Part shown: piece by piece, positions 1 to 10,540 of the stretch
Numbering within the stretch: the stretch's first letter is position 1
Layout: every line of letters begins with the position of its first letter
DNA from: Ichthyophis bannanicus
Taxonomy: Eukaryota > Chordata > Amphibia > Gymnophiona > Ichthyophiidae
Assembly: GCA_033557465.1 (NCBI GenBank)
Contig: CM066035.1
Span: 895,993,309-896,057,308 of the forward strand
Direction: 5' to 3'
Length of the DNA stretch: 64,000 bases
Translations under genes and position numbers: made by a program
The notes under the pieces: generated by a model
Databases searched by the model: none
Told to the model about the DNA's origin: nothing
The model's input: the letters and a program-made list of their open reading frames with translations, nothing else

Positions 1-84
1 CTGAAGTTTAATTTGGTGCTACACGAGGTTTGAAAAAAAAAAAAAAATATAGGATTGTCAGGCAGTCCGTTGCTTGGCTGCTCT

Positions 85-1564
85 ATGGCGGCATGCCCGC
101 AGTGTATTGTTTGTGGCACCCGGAGGGGCACGATGGCCGATTCAGGAGTGTGCCAGGGCTGTGCTACCCTTTCTTCCACGATGGAGCAGCAGATGGACCT
201 TAGAGTCCCCAGAGGCGCAGGGGACTTCGGAGAGGGTGGTAGCTTCTCCGCAGCCTCCTGCGCGAGAGTCGGCGTTGGAGGAATTGTCGGGACCCTCAGG
301 AGCTCTGCTGGCAACGCAGGCAGGGGATCTCAAGGATTTTAGCCCTGATTTCATTTTAATGATGCATCAAGCCTTTTGTTTGAGGCGTCAGGGTAAGTTG
401 CCGGGGTCCTTGCCACTTGCCGGTCCTTCCCAGCAATTGGAGATGACAGATGAGGTAGGCGAGGAACTTCTGGCGCCTAAAAGAGCGAGAGCACATGCTT
501 CGGCATCTGCGGAAGGCGATTGGCCAGAAGTCGAGGATACGGACTGGGAGCAGGATGAGGGTACGCAGGATGTGGAAGAAGGGGAGATTCCTGAACCCGA
601 GGATCAGGCTAAGATTATTAGGGTCTTCCGTAGAGAAGAGCTTACAGCGTTGATCACGGAAGCTATGCAGATGCTGAATCTCGCTACACAGTTACCTGCA
701 GAGGAGGAGGTTGAAGATCCGGTTATTCAGGCGGTTCGGCAGACGCAGGTGGTGGTTCCAGTAGACAGAGTAGTCGACCGAATGATCCAAGAAGAATGGG
801 ACCGGCCAGAAACAGGACTTCGAGACATACGGACTATGAATAGGCTCTATCCTCTGGCCGATAAGGAAAGGTTTCGGGCGCTGCGGGTGGACGTGGTGGT
901 GTCGGCAGTTACAAAGAAGACCACCATCCCGGTGGAAGGCAGTGCAGTCTTGAGAGATGCCCAAGACCGTAAAGTTGACGGCTTACTGAAGCAGACCTTT
1001 GAGGCGGATTCGCTGTCGTTGCAAACCTCCATCTGTGGAGCTTGGGTGGCTAGGGCGTGTTTGCGATGGGTCCAGAGGCTGCGTCAGTCTCCGCACATGG
1101 ATATCGAGGAGCTCAAGGAGCTGGGTCGCCTGGAGTCCGGAGCAGCATATTTAGCGGACATGCATTATGATTTGATCAGAGCGCTTGCCAATAGCACGGC
1201 GTCCGTGGTGGCCGCCTGCAGGTCCGTGTGGTTGCAAAATTGGGCGGCGGATGGTTCTTCCAAATCTCGACTCAGTAAGCTGCCGTTTAAAGGCGGCTTG
1301 CTATTTGGAGAAGATTTGGATAAGTTGGTAAAGGATCTCAGGGAGTCCAAGGCGGGTAGAGTCCTGGAGGATAAGCCGAAACAGGGGAAATCCGGTCAAG
1401 GCTATTGGGGCCAGTTTCGGGATTTCCAGAGATTTCGTACGACGCAGTTTGGAAGTTTCCAGAAGGGCCGCTTTCCGTTTCGGGCCCAGGGATTCTGCGG
1501 GTTTCGGGGAGCTAATAGAGGTTTCTCCTCAGGCCCCGCTTCCGCAAATCGCAAGTCACAATGA
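85..1564 (+). pseudogene. DIRS A gag (ORF1), frameshifted near its start
   Basis: The likely start at 85 opens a short cysteine-rich segment (MAACPQCIVCG, then GVCQGC), the same kind of N-terminus seen in every DIRS gag here. The frame shifts at about 170-200 and then stays open to 1564, about 460 codons. The middle part is acidic. The conserved part, around 870-1250, includes VTKKTTIPVEG and matches the gag remnants of B and I. The C-terminus is basic and rich in Gly, Arg and Phe (RFPFRAQGFCGFRGANRG), as expected for nucleic-acid binding. GAG would coat the element RNA. The gene is broken by at least one frameshift. Confidence 0.75.
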
Positions 1565-1653
1565 AATGAGGCGGGTCCCGGCGGAGGGGCCTCCCATAGG
1601 CGGGCAACTGCGGGAGTTTTTCTGCGTGGACCCACATCACATCCGACCAGTGG

Positions 1654-3443
1654 GTGTTGGAGATAATTCGGCAGGGCTATGCACTGGAATTGGCGCGGCC
1701 CGTGCAGGATTCCTTCGTCATGTCGCCCTGCAGGGGGCCAAAGAAAGTCCTAGCAATCAGTGGTACCTTGCAGCGGCTTATCCAGTTAGGGGCGGTCGTG
1801 GAAGTACCGAAAGAGTACGGTGTGGGTCGGTATTCCATTTATTTCGTGGTGCCAAAGAAGGGCGGAACGTTACGGCCCATTTTAGATCTGAAAGGCATGA
1901 ATAGTCGTCTGTGGGTTCCGCATTTCCGAATGTAAACTTTGCGATTGGTCATTGTGGCGGTGTGTCAGGGAGAGTATTTGACGTCGCTGGATCTTATGGA
2001 GGCGAATTTACACATACCTATCCGGGCAACTCATCAGAAGTTTCTAAGGTTCGCTTTTCCCTGGGGCCACTATCAGTTCCAGGCATTGCCCTTCGGTCTG
2101 GCAACGGCGCAGTGAACTTTCACCAAAATTATGGTGGCGGCGGCGGCGGCATTGCGCAAAGAAGGAATTCTGGTGCACCCTTACCTCGACAGTTGGTTAA
2201 TTTGGGCCAAGTCCGAGGCAGAGAGCATCCGGGTAACAAGCAGAGTAGTGGAGTTCTTACAGAGTCTTGGTTGGGTGGTCAATCCGACCAAGTCTGGTCT
2301 GGAGCCCTCCTGGGGGTACGGTTCGACACGAAGCGAGGACAAGTGTTTTTGCCGCACAAGAGAGCTCAGGCTTTGAGGAGTCTGATTCTCCAGTTCAGGC
2401 CCGTTCCATTGCCATCGGCATGGTCCTATCTTTGAGTGCTGGGAACAATGGCGGCGACGCTGGAAGCGGTGCCATGGGCCAAAGTTCATATGCGGCCCCT
2501 GCAAAGGGCAGTACTTCGCCGCTGGTCGCATCAGTCCGATCCTTTGAGCAAGCGGCTTCTGTGTCCAATCAAAGTCAAGCAGTCTCTTCAGTGGTGGCTG
2601 CTCCAGTCTTCACTGTCAGCCGGCATGCCGCTGGAACAGCTGGATTGGCTTCCATTATTAACGGGCGCCAGCCTGGCGGGTTGGGGAGCCCACTGCGGGA
2701 GCAGGTTCGCGCAGGGTTGTTGGTCTCCCCTGGAGGCTTCCTGGTCGATAAATCGCCTGGAACTTCGAGCAGTCGCCCGGGCGCTTCAGGCGTTCGAAGA
2801 GTTGGTGCTAGGTCGCCCAGTTCGTGTTCTCTCCGACAACTCTGCGATGGTTGCCTACATCAACCGTCAGGGCGGCAAGGGGAGTGCAGCAATGGAAGAA
2901 GAGGCGGACGTGTTGTTCGCTTGGGTAGAGAGTCGGTTGTCGGCAATTTTGGCAGCACACATCGCAGGAAAGGACAATGTCCAGGCGGATTTTCTCAGCA
3001 GGTTTCGGGTGGATGCAGGAGAGTGGGAGCTGCATCCCGAAATCTTTGCACAGATAGTAGTTCGCTGGGGGACACCAATGGATTTGATGGCGGCCTTCCA
3101 GCCGGCGAAAGCCAGCAGGTTCTTCAGCAGAAGGTGAGAAAGAATGTCGGAGGGCATCGACGCGCTGTTGCATCGGTGGCCGTCCGCAGGTCTGCTGTAT
3201 GTCTTTCCTCCGTGGGCGTTGATAGGTCGGGTGATTCAGAAGATCGGAGCTCACCTGGGAAGAGTGCTTCTGGTGGTGCCCAACTGGCCGAGGCGTCCGT
3301 GTTACGCAGACCTCGTGCGTCTCCTAGACAGAGATCCCTGGCGGCTGCCAGCGAGGGCGGATCTACTGCTACAAGGGCCTCTCTTCATGCCCCAAGTGGA
3401 TTGGTTCTCGCTTACGGTATGGCCATTGAAAGGGCCAGTCTAA
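1654..3443 (+). pseudogene. DIRS A reverse transcriptase-RNase H with methylase-like tail, broken
   Basis: RT motifs appear in order in shifting frames: YFVVPKKGGTLRPILDLK (about 1840-1890), LTSLDLMEA (about 1980) and FPWGHYQFQALPFGLA (about 2060-2110). The active-site box reads YLDSWL at about 2180 where the younger copies have YLDDWL, so one catalytic Asp is replaced. RNase H follows at 2436-3137 with AGWGAH, LELRAV and SDNSAMVAYINRQGG; the first Asp appears replaced by Gly (LLTGAS). The DIRS C-terminal domain follows at about 3060-3443, with LLYVFPPWAL. At least three frameshifts separate these parts, so it cannot be active. Confidence 0.8.
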
Positions 3444-4705
3444 GGAAGAAGGGCTATTCGGCTGCGGTTGTTGCTATGCTGCTTAGAGCACGGAAATAGT
3501 CCACATCCTTGGCGTTTGTGTGTGTGTGGCATATATTTGAGGATTGGTGTTCCAGGCATCTGATTTGGGCATTCCCAAAACTCCATTCCTTGCCCCAGAT
3601 CAAAATCTAGTGCATTTCTAACCTATGAAGCTCAAAGCCTATACTAATTTACTGTAAATAGTTGTGAATATTTGTTATATTATCTTTAACCCCAGTTATC
3701 CCTGTTCACTCCCTATTATCTGTAAACTTGACATATGTTTTATGCTTAAGTACAAGGTTGTTAAAATGTAAACCGCACTGATGATGAATAGCGCGGTATA
3801 TAAAAACTGTTAAATAAATAAAAATAAATAAATAAATCTTCGGTGTCCATTCAGTCTATCTTAGGTTTTCTGCAGGACGGCTTTGATAAAGATCTTGTAG
3901 CCAGTTCCTTGCGCTTTCAGTTGGCAGCCCTTTCCTGTTATCGTGGCAGGGTTAAGGGAGTGCCGCTGGGAACTCATCCTGATGTGGTTCACTTTCTGAA
4001 GGCGGTCTCTCACGGTTGATTCCGCCTTGGGATCTCAATCTGGTGTTAGCAGCGTTATGCAAACCTCCCTTTGAGCCGTTGCTTAGGGCTTCGGTGAAGG
4101 ACTTGACGTTAAAGACAGTATTCCTGGTGGTGATCTGCTCCGCTAGGCGCATTTCAGAATTGCAAGCGTTGTCATGTAGGGAACCGTTCTTATCCTCCTT
4201 GAGGGAGAAAGTAGTGCTGCGTCCGGTTCCATCCTTTTTGCCTAAGGTGGTGTCTCCCTTTCATTTGAATCAGGTAGTGTGCTTGCCAGTTCTGGGGTTG
4301 CCAGAAGGCGGCGAACGGGACGTAAAGAGGGTGTTGCGACAGTATTTGAAGGTAATGAAGTGTTTTCGCAAATCGGACCGGCTGTTCGTGGTGTTCGGAG
4401 GTGTGCGCAAAGGAGAGGCGGTGGCTAAGGGCTCCATTGCCTGGTGGATTCGGGAGGCGATTGCTTCCGCCTATCTGCTTCAGTGTCGATCCATGCCTGC
4501 AGGGTTCCGGGCGCATTCCACCAGAGCGCAAGCGTGTTCCTGGGCGGAGCGCAGTTTGGTCCCGCCAAGGGACATTTGTAGGGTGACGACTTGGTCGTCT
4601 CTACATACGTTTAGTAAGCATTACCGTCTTGATGTCGCAGCAGCTAATGATGCCCATTTCGGTTCGGCGGTGTTGACTGCCGACTGGAAGGGTCCCTCCC
4701 AATGA
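3440..4705 (+). pseudogene. DIRS A tyrosine recombinase, split by a LINE tail
   Basis: The N-terminal part runs from about 3440 to 3580 (SLAFVCVWHIFEDWC) and is interrupted by a LINE fragment at about 3585-3835. The catalytic part is open from 4016 to 4705, 229 codons. It keeps the tyrosine-recombinase pattern: Arg in SARRISELQAL, His-x-x-Arg in RAHSTRA, ATW-like TTW, and the presumed nucleophile Tyr in SKHYRLDV near the end. The enzyme would integrate a circular DNA copy. The catalytic half looks well kept, but the insertion and upstream breaks make it a pseudogene. Confidence 0.8.
3585..3835 (+). mobile_element. 5'-truncated LINE 3' tail
   Basis: About 250 bp of non-coding sequence interrupts the recombinase. 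It ends with GTAAACCGCACTGATGATG, then GCGCGGTATATAA and an AAATAAATA tail. The same ending occurs in minus orientation on the LINE at 57658-58869 and on the SINE copies in this window. It is a truncated tail, and the exact boundaries are approximate. Confidence 0.65.
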
Positions 4706-4732
4706 TTACTCCTCTGGCACATCCCAGAGGTA

Positions 4733-4819
4733 GAGGACTGAACTGGAGGAACGATAAGGAAATGATAATTACACTTACCTGGTAATTGTAGTTCCTTGAG
4801 TGACGACAGTTCAGTCCTC
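4733..4819 (+). repeat. Internal complementary region of DIRS A
   Basis: The second half, from the ATTACACTTACCTGG stretch through CAGTTCAGTCCTC, is the reverse complement of the element's right extremity at 5408-5462 with few mismatches. The first half (GAGGACTGAACTGGAGGAAC...) should be the reverse complement of the left extremity, which is not in the window. In DIRS elements this region templates completion of the circular DNA form. Confidence 0.75.
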
Positions 4820-4873
4820 CATCCCACCCAGAGTTCTTTCAGGAGGGGTCCAGCGTTACGGGCGAGGAGTTAT

Positions 4874-5150
4874 GGAGGAGGAGTGGTCTAGTGGTTAGGA
4901 CAAGGTACTTCAGGCCGGAGGGCCAGGAGTTCAAGTCCCACCTGGGGACAGCAATCTCAGGCCGGAGGGACTGGGATTTCTAGTCTTATAGGCACTCCTT
5001 TTGGTCTTGGGCAAGCCACTTAACCCTCCATTGCCCATGTTCCCTGTAAATATTAGCATATGTCTCATATCCCCTCGTGTTAAATGTATCCCCCAATTGA
5101 TCGCTTTGACCCAGTGAAAAGCGGGATATAAATACAGCTAAATAAATAGG
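4874..5150 (+). mobile_element. tRNA-derived SINE with LINE-like tail
   Basis: The head has a pol III A box (TGGTCTAGTGGTTA, 4884-4897) and a B box (GTTCAAGTCCC, 4929-4939) at tRNA-like spacing. The body has GGGCAAGCCACTTAACCC, and the tail has GCGGGATATAAATACAGC then AAATAAATA. A second copy in minus orientation lies at 14932-15236. It sits between the ICR and the right terminal repeat of DIRS A. No cloverleaf or acceptor stem of a real tRNA gene is present. Confidence 0.8.
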
Positions 5151-5279
5151 TCTGTTTTATCTTTGATTCTTTCTATGGCAGTAAAGGGCGTAAGAAAGCC
5201 TTGCCGGAGTGGTTGAAAGGTTCTATGGGTAGTTTAGACTAGGTTCCATTAATTGGTTTTAGCTACTTATTTGTTGCTC

Positions 5280-5465
5280 CTTTGAATCTGCTTTGTTAAT
5301 AGTTCACACTGGGGCTGAGGAGAGAGATCAGCAAGCTATATCCAGTGATGTCATGATTCTGACATGCCAGTCTCCAAGCTGCAGGAGGAGGTTGACAACC
5401 CAAAGGTAGAGGACTGAACTGTCGTCACTCAAGGAATTACAATTACCAGGTAAGTGTAGTTATTT
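5280..5465 (+). repeat. Right inverted terminal repeat of DIRS A
   Basis: The region ends with GAGGACTGAACTGTCGTCAC and then ACCAGGTAAGTGTAGTTA at about 5462. Its outer 55 bp are complementary to the ICR at 4760-4819. The left partner is not in the window, so the inner limit is a guess from comparison with DIRS B. Confidence 0.65.
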
Positions 5466-5690
5466 TTTTGACTATGGTTTTTATTAATTGTATATGTATT
5501 GTTTTCTTGAAGATTTATACCCTCTGAAGAAGGCTATGGCCTAAACGCGTTGGGCTCCTTACATAATAAAGCACCTGTGACCTCCACGTTCTCTGACTTG
5601 CTGCGAGGGTACTGCTCCCTTTGTGTTCCCTCAGAGAATTAAACATCTGCATCCCCCCTTCCGTACTTTGATTTCCCAGTGGAACCTTGC
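5466..5690 (+). repeat. Short unclassified repeat with hammerhead-like core
   Basis: Between DIRS A and fossil H lies about 225 bp without coding signal. It carries CTCTGAAGAAGGCTATGGCC followed by TAAACGCGTTGGGCTCC (5523-5559). This resembles the CUGANGA / stem II / GAAAC layout of hammerhead ribozymes found in Penelope-like retroelements, with one core base changed. An AATAAA follows at about 5565. I cannot classify the host repeat from sequence alone. Confidence 0.35.
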
Positions 5691-6240
5691 ACTGGTGTTT
5701 TGAGCTTTGATGGGTCCTCCTTTTGAGACTTTGTGGTGGTCCACTTTGAAGGATGTATCCTTTAAGGTGGTGGTCTTAGTGGTGATTTCCTCTGCATGTC
5801 TCAGTTGAGTTGCAGGTGCTTCTTGAGTGTTCAGCAGATGTGGTCATGCTTTCTTCTCTTCACATTATTCAGGTGATCTAGCCTTTTCCGAAAAGGAGGT
5901 ATTGATGGAAGGACAAGGATCTTCATCTGGTTAATGCATAATTCTGTTTTGATATTTAAAAGGTGATAAACCTGTTCTGTAGGTTAAATTGGCTTTTTGC
6001 TCTTTTTGGGGGACCTTGCAAAGTTGAGGCAGTCTGCTCTGTGTCGGTAGATTAGAGAAGTCATAGAGTTGGCATGCATTTGGAAGGGTAGGAGAATTCC
6101 TGAAGGTCTCTGGGCTCATTCCATCTGAGCTCGGACTTTGCCTTGGCAGAGTGTAGGTTGTGGCACCAGTGGAGATTTGCAGGGCAGCCACTTGGTTTTC
6201 TTTGAATACCTTTGTGAAGCATTATAGATTGAATGTTCAG
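5690..6240 (+). pseudogene. Fossil DIRS H tyrosine recombinase C-terminus
   Basis: Conceptual translation in mixed frames gives GPPFETLWWSTLKDVSFK and VVLVVISSA, matching the FEPLLRASVKDLTLKTVFLV region of DIRS A. Near 6165-6235 it gives ICRAATW and FVKHYRLNVQ, the catalytic Tyr block of the family. Stops and frameshifts are frequent. Upstream gag and RT of this copy are missing, replaced by DIRS A and the small repeat before it. Confidence 0.7.
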
Positions 6241-6244
6241 GGGA

Positions 6245-6710
6245 AGGTAGATTATCTTAGATATTTCCCATTTATCCGGCCTGGTCCAGCAGGAAAAGAA
6301 AGAAGGCAAAATCTTAATCAGCTGATGAATTAGTTTCCTCGAATTCTGCTAGACCAGTCCAGGACCCTTCCAAGGAAATCTGCAGCTGCTCCCTCCTCTT
6401 CCCATCCTGTGGATCTCGGCATCTGTGCTCGCACTTGCCCCTTTGGCTAGTGAAGAAAGGATCCCATTCTGAGCTTTCCTCTGGCCTATTGGGGTATATT
6501 CCTTGGGGTTGTAGGAGTTTGTTATACAGTTTACCGTGTTCTTTTTATGATTATACCAGAAAATGCTCTGTCTGCACAATGCCATATACCAGTGAGGATG
6601 TCACTGGAAATGTCTGTGTTCTCTGTCCCCAACATCTGCTGGCATGGGGACATAACCTATTTGGACTGTTCTAGCAGGATTCCAGGAAAGGAAATGTATC
6701 AGGTAAGTAT
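6245..6710 (+). repeat. Fossil DIRS H internal complementary region and right end
   Basis: TGAATTAGTTTCCTCGAATT and TGCTAGACCAGTCCA (6326-6361) form the reverse complement of the segment around 6660-6710 (TGGACTGTTCTAGCAGGATT, then CAGGTAAGTA), with several mismatches. This is the same ICR/right-end arrangement as in A and B. Between them lie about 300 bp of non-coding terminal sequence with no further recognised feature. Confidence 0.6.
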
Positions 6711-6884
6711 TTTTTTGTATTTGTATGTATATGCTTTTCCTTCAGTGCATGAAAACATAAAGATAAACACACTTGGGACAGGAGATGCCAAGAGATGGTG
6801 ACAGATTTATTGAGGGATAGCTTTCAGGACAAGAGTCCATTTCAAATGTAGCATGGCGTGATGAAATGCTCCTTTCCTTATTGT

Positions 6885-7030
6885 CCCTCCAGTCCACTCA
6901 AGACACATGTGTTTATGCCTTATCACCAGCAGATGGAGACTGAGAAACATTGGTTTAATGATGTCACTCTGTAAAGGATCTGTGCCTCTGCCATTTCAGT
7001 ATATTCTCAGTCTCCAACAGATGGTGATGA
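6885..7030 (+). repeat. Left inverted terminal repeat of DIRS B
   Basis: CAGCAGATGGAGACTGAGAA and AAGGATCTGTGCCTCTGCC pair in reverse complement with 15820-15960. The start is approximate. From 7031 to 7433 the sequence is 5' leader with no feature I recognise. Confidence 0.7.
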
Positions 7031-7433
7031 GCTTCTGTGCAGTCTGGACTCCACTGTAGGGAAGGAAAAAAAAGAAAATAGAGGTTAAGAAGGAATTGCT
7101 GTTACGCTCTGCAGTGGACCCAGGGCTGTTAATTCAGCTCTTTGGAGTGCAGAATTTGGTGGTCCGAATCCCTCCCTCTTAGCCCCACACCTCACATGCC
7201 TAAGTCCCTCCTCTGTGGCCTGGGGATCCTCCGATCCTCCTCCCCAACTTTTGGGAACTTTTTGGTGGCAGGACCTGGCCCTTTAATTTCTTTCAGGAAG
7301 GAAAAAGCTGTAAGGAATAATGCAGCTGCCTGTTGATTGCCGCTGCAGTACTTGGAGTCCTGGTCTTCAGCGAGCCCCAGAGGTGAGAGGGGACTCACAA
7401 ATTTGAGTGGGAATGTACAACCGCAGGAGTCGG

Positions 7434-8640
7434 CATGCCGGCCAGCAGAGTGACCTGCGTGGCTTGTGGCAGCCGCCGCATTTGTATTTCACTAGCAGGT
7501 ATTTTCTGTGGGTGCGAGTTGGAGGGCGCTCCGTGGAGGAACTACTCCAGGGAAATACACCTTCTGAATTAAAAACATTCTCTGAGGCAGGGGCCAATTC
7601 AGGATGCAAACAGCATTCACCACAGCCACAGGATCCCCTGATTTTGGCAGGGAATGCGGCAGTGTCAGAAACAGCTGAAATGGAGGTGGAAGAGCACTCG
7701 GGGAGCCGAGTGGTGACTCCTGGTCAACTGGGGGAGCAGCAATCGCAGTTGGATAATCCTGGGGAAGCATCTACTAATCCAGCGCTGTCATTTTCACCAG
7801 AGTTTGCGTTATTGCAATAGGCCTACTGCATGAAGCAGGGCCAGGTGCAGGATTCTTCCCACAGTATAGAACCCAAAAGGAAGTTGGGATAGATCTGCTC
7901 CAGCTGACAAAGATCTGAGAGAACCTGCATCTACAGGTTTGAGGGTGGAAGCAAACACATGGGATGACCATGATTTGGTTGTTTCAGGGGTTTTGGAAGA
8001 CCCTCTAGAAGGTCTGTCTTAACGCTGGGAAGAGCCTTTGGGGGAGCGGGAGGATGGGGAAATCCTGCCAAAGGAGGATCCTACCATATTTAGAGTTTTT
8101 CAGCAGGAGAAATTGTCTGCTTATTGCACAGCCTTTTGGCTGTCAATATCGTACATGGTTTCTAGAAGAAAGAAGGAACTCTGGAGGATACTTTATGGCA
8201 GGGTATTCGAAAGCCATAAACATCCTATCTGCTTCATAGTGCCATAAAGGAGATGATTGAAGTGGAGCAGGGTAGCGTGTTGACAGGCCAATGGCGCTCT
8301 TGTACCCTATTCCATTAGAAGAAAAAAAAACTACACTCCCAAAGATGGATGCTCTAGTCTCGGTGGTTACCAAGAACACGACCATTCTGGTGGAAGGTGG
8401 GACAGTGCTGAAAGATGCTCAGGACCGAAAGCTTGAAGTGCTGCTGAAGCAATCTTTTGAGATTACTGCCCTGGCATTGCAGGCGTTTGTGGGGTGTTTA
8501 CATTGGGCACAGGGATTGCCGGAGTCTGACCCCTGGTCCTTCTAAGATGTCAGCGATGGCTAAGCTAGAGTCTGGGTGAGCGTATTTAGCAGATGCACTA
8601 TACGATTTGGTGAGAGTCTCCACTAAAAACATGGCTTAAA
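7434..8640 (+). pseudogene. DIRS B gag N-terminal and central part
   Basis: The probable start at about 7434 gives MPASRVTCVACGSRR, parallel to the MAACPQCIVCGTRR start of DIRS A. A poorly conserved acidic segment follows. At 8345-8540 the translation gives MDALVSVVTKNTTILVEGG and then AQDRKLEVLLKQSFE, clearly the conserved gag core seen in A and I. The gene is interrupted at 8640 by the hAT-like insertion and resumes at 10541. Stops and frame changes make it non-functional. Confidence 0.65.
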
Positions 8641-10540
8641 CACGCCGCGAGAGACCTTTGTGCGGCCCGCGATGCCGAAGAAACAAAAACCTCCCCCCGG
8701 CTTCTGCTGCGGCTGCCGCTGCATGGCAGCGGCAGAATCAACTGTCCCGCGGCCCCTTCCCATCTGCCCGGCAAAGCATTTTCTCAGCTCCCATCAGCGG
8801 CAGGCAGCTTTCAGGGCCGCGAAGAGAGTAGTATTTCCCTCTCTCGCGGCTTTGTTAGCCTGCCGGGGCTGATGGGAATTCCCATCAGCCCCCGGCAGGC
8901 TTAACAGAGCCGTGAGAGGGAAATCACTCTTCTCTCCGCTGCCGACCGGCTAATCCCCGGCGCTCGTCCCTCCTCTGCCGCCGCAGTCACATCGGATGAA
9001 TGGAAGAAGCACCGGCGGCGGCAGAAGCGCGCTGACAGGTAGCGAGGCGGAGCCACAGGCGAGACGAGCAACAATTGCTGCTGGAGCCTCTGCTGCAGCC
9101 TCTGCTGCCTCTTCGCCAACAAGTCCTCGCCCGGGGAGGAGCGCGAAGCAGTAGTAGTGGTATGGCCGTGGGTCGGATCTGCGTATGGATACAGCAGCAG
9201 AAGCAGCAGCATAGAAAGGGGATGGGGTCGACTGGAGCAGAAGCCCCCTTGGGTTCTCTAGCAGTGGTTTTATGAATGTCGTGACGCAATGGCTAACTCA
9301 CGGTTCTCATCTCTCTACCCGCTCTTTCTAGTCCTCTTGGCTTAGGCTTTTTATGTTACCCCCCTCTGGGGAGGAGGCGGGGGGGGGGTGGCAGTACCTG
9401 CTGCCCTCCTCACGGCAGCCCTCAGTGACTGGAATACTGAAGTGCTTCCTGTCCCGCGGTGTAGCTTTCGGCCAAACAGCGCATTTGAGGAGGGATGGGG
9501 GGGGGGGCTCTTTTGTCTTTGGATTTATTAGCAGGTGTCCAGCTCCCTCCCCCGGTACAAAGTCCGCCACACGTGAGCGCCTCGTGGAGCAATCTATTAA
9601 CTAGATACAGATCCTCATCTTTGCAACTCTGACGCTATGGAGGGGGGGGGGGGTCGTATTCTCAACCTGGCACCTGAAGGTTAAAGTTGCAGCTGGTGGA
9701 AGGGAGGTACGCAGGTGCAGAGAAGGGAAGCTAGAGGAGGATGGTGAACATCCGGATAAGGCTGGGTATTTTTCCCCTTGTTTAAAAGCACACATACGTA
9801 TCTGCAAAATGTATTGACCCCTGCCAGTGAAAAATTAGGTTTGCCCCCTTTAAGCAGGTGAACATTGGGCGTTGCTGAGTGCATCCATTCTCAAATGTGT
9901 CTGAGGTTAATCGTGGGGATAGTTGATGGTGCAGGCAAACGGAAATGTTTAAACACCCACAGGCTAGTTTGTTTCCAATGGTGAAAGAGCTTGTTGCCCA
10001 AGGTTACAATCTCCTGTATCTTGGAGAAGAAAAACATATTCCACAGACGAGAAAAAACTGCATGCACGAAGTTATGAAATTACTGAGACGCAGTGAACCT
10101 TTTTGTAATCCACACATTTAAAGCAAACTAATTCCTGCATTTTTGTATTTTCTCTCTTCCACACAACGATGCTTCCAATGAAACAGTTAAACGTTTGTCA
10201 TGTTTCAAAACTGTCCAACCAAGGCCACTTGCAGGGGAGGGAGCTAGGACTGGAAATGGGCTGATGATGCGGGGACTAGAAGGGAGCGGATGCTGGGTGG
10301 GGCAGGAGCTAGAAGGGAGTTGATGTTGGGGGACGATTAGTCTTTCTTTATCCATACACTCATTAAGAGGCATGTTTACTAAAAGTTAGTGTATGGTAAC
10401 ATTATGCAAATATTTATGCAAATGATGCCCTTATGCAAATGATGCCCTTATGCAAATGAGGCCTGCGTCTTGTGCGGCCCCCGGGTTACTCTACAAGTCC
10501 TCATTTGGCCCTCAAAGCAATTTGAGTTTGAGACCCCTGG
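8641..10540 (-). mobile_element. hAT-like non-coding insertion in DIRS B
   Basis: The DIRS gag breaks off at 8640 and resumes at 10541, and the interruption is flanked by the 9-bp direct repeat TGGCTTAAA. The right end, read on the minus strand, begins AGGGGTCTCAAACTCAAATT then GGGCCAAATGAGGAC, the style of hAT (Charlie-like) termini. The left end is divergent, so the terminal inverted repeat is imperfect or truncated. Inside are a GC-rich stretch, a 120-bp palindrome (8819-8940), G-runs near 9380, 9500 and 9640, and repeated ATGCAAAT octamers (10404-10457). No transposase is recognisable. Confidence 0.5.
8819..8940. repeat. Long palindrome centred on 8878/8879
   Basis: Two arms of about 55 bp meet at GATGGGAATTCCCATC (8871-8886) with almost no loop. 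The left arm contains CTCTCGCGGC and GCCTGCCGGGGCTG. The right arm contains the complementary CAGCCCCCGGCAGGC and GCCGTGAGAGGG, with only a few mismatches. It lies inside the hAT-like block and would form a strong cruciform. Confidence 0.75.

Larger units (their letters stand above)
1..5465 (+). mobile_element. DIRS retrotransposon A (old, degenerate)
   Basis: An old DIRS-type element whose left end lies outside the window or is lost. In order it holds gag, RT-RNase H, a tyrosine recombinase, an internal complementary region at 4733-4819 and a right terminal repeat ending near 5462. The outermost right sequence, 5408-5462, is the reverse complement of the second half of the internal region, which is diagnostic of DIRS. 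All genes carry frameshifts or substitutions. A LINE tail (about 3585-3835) and a SINE (about 4874-5150) have inserted later. No LTRs and no integrase are visible. Confidence 0.85.

Noticed and set aside
4884..4945. A and B boxes suggesting a tRNA gene
   Set aside because: The segment is followed by a SINE body and LINE-like tail and has no acceptor stem; a second copy exists at 14932-15236.
8900..9290. Several GC-rich open frames of 60-100 codons
   Set aside because: They overlap on both strands in a low-complexity part of the hAT-like block and show no domain.
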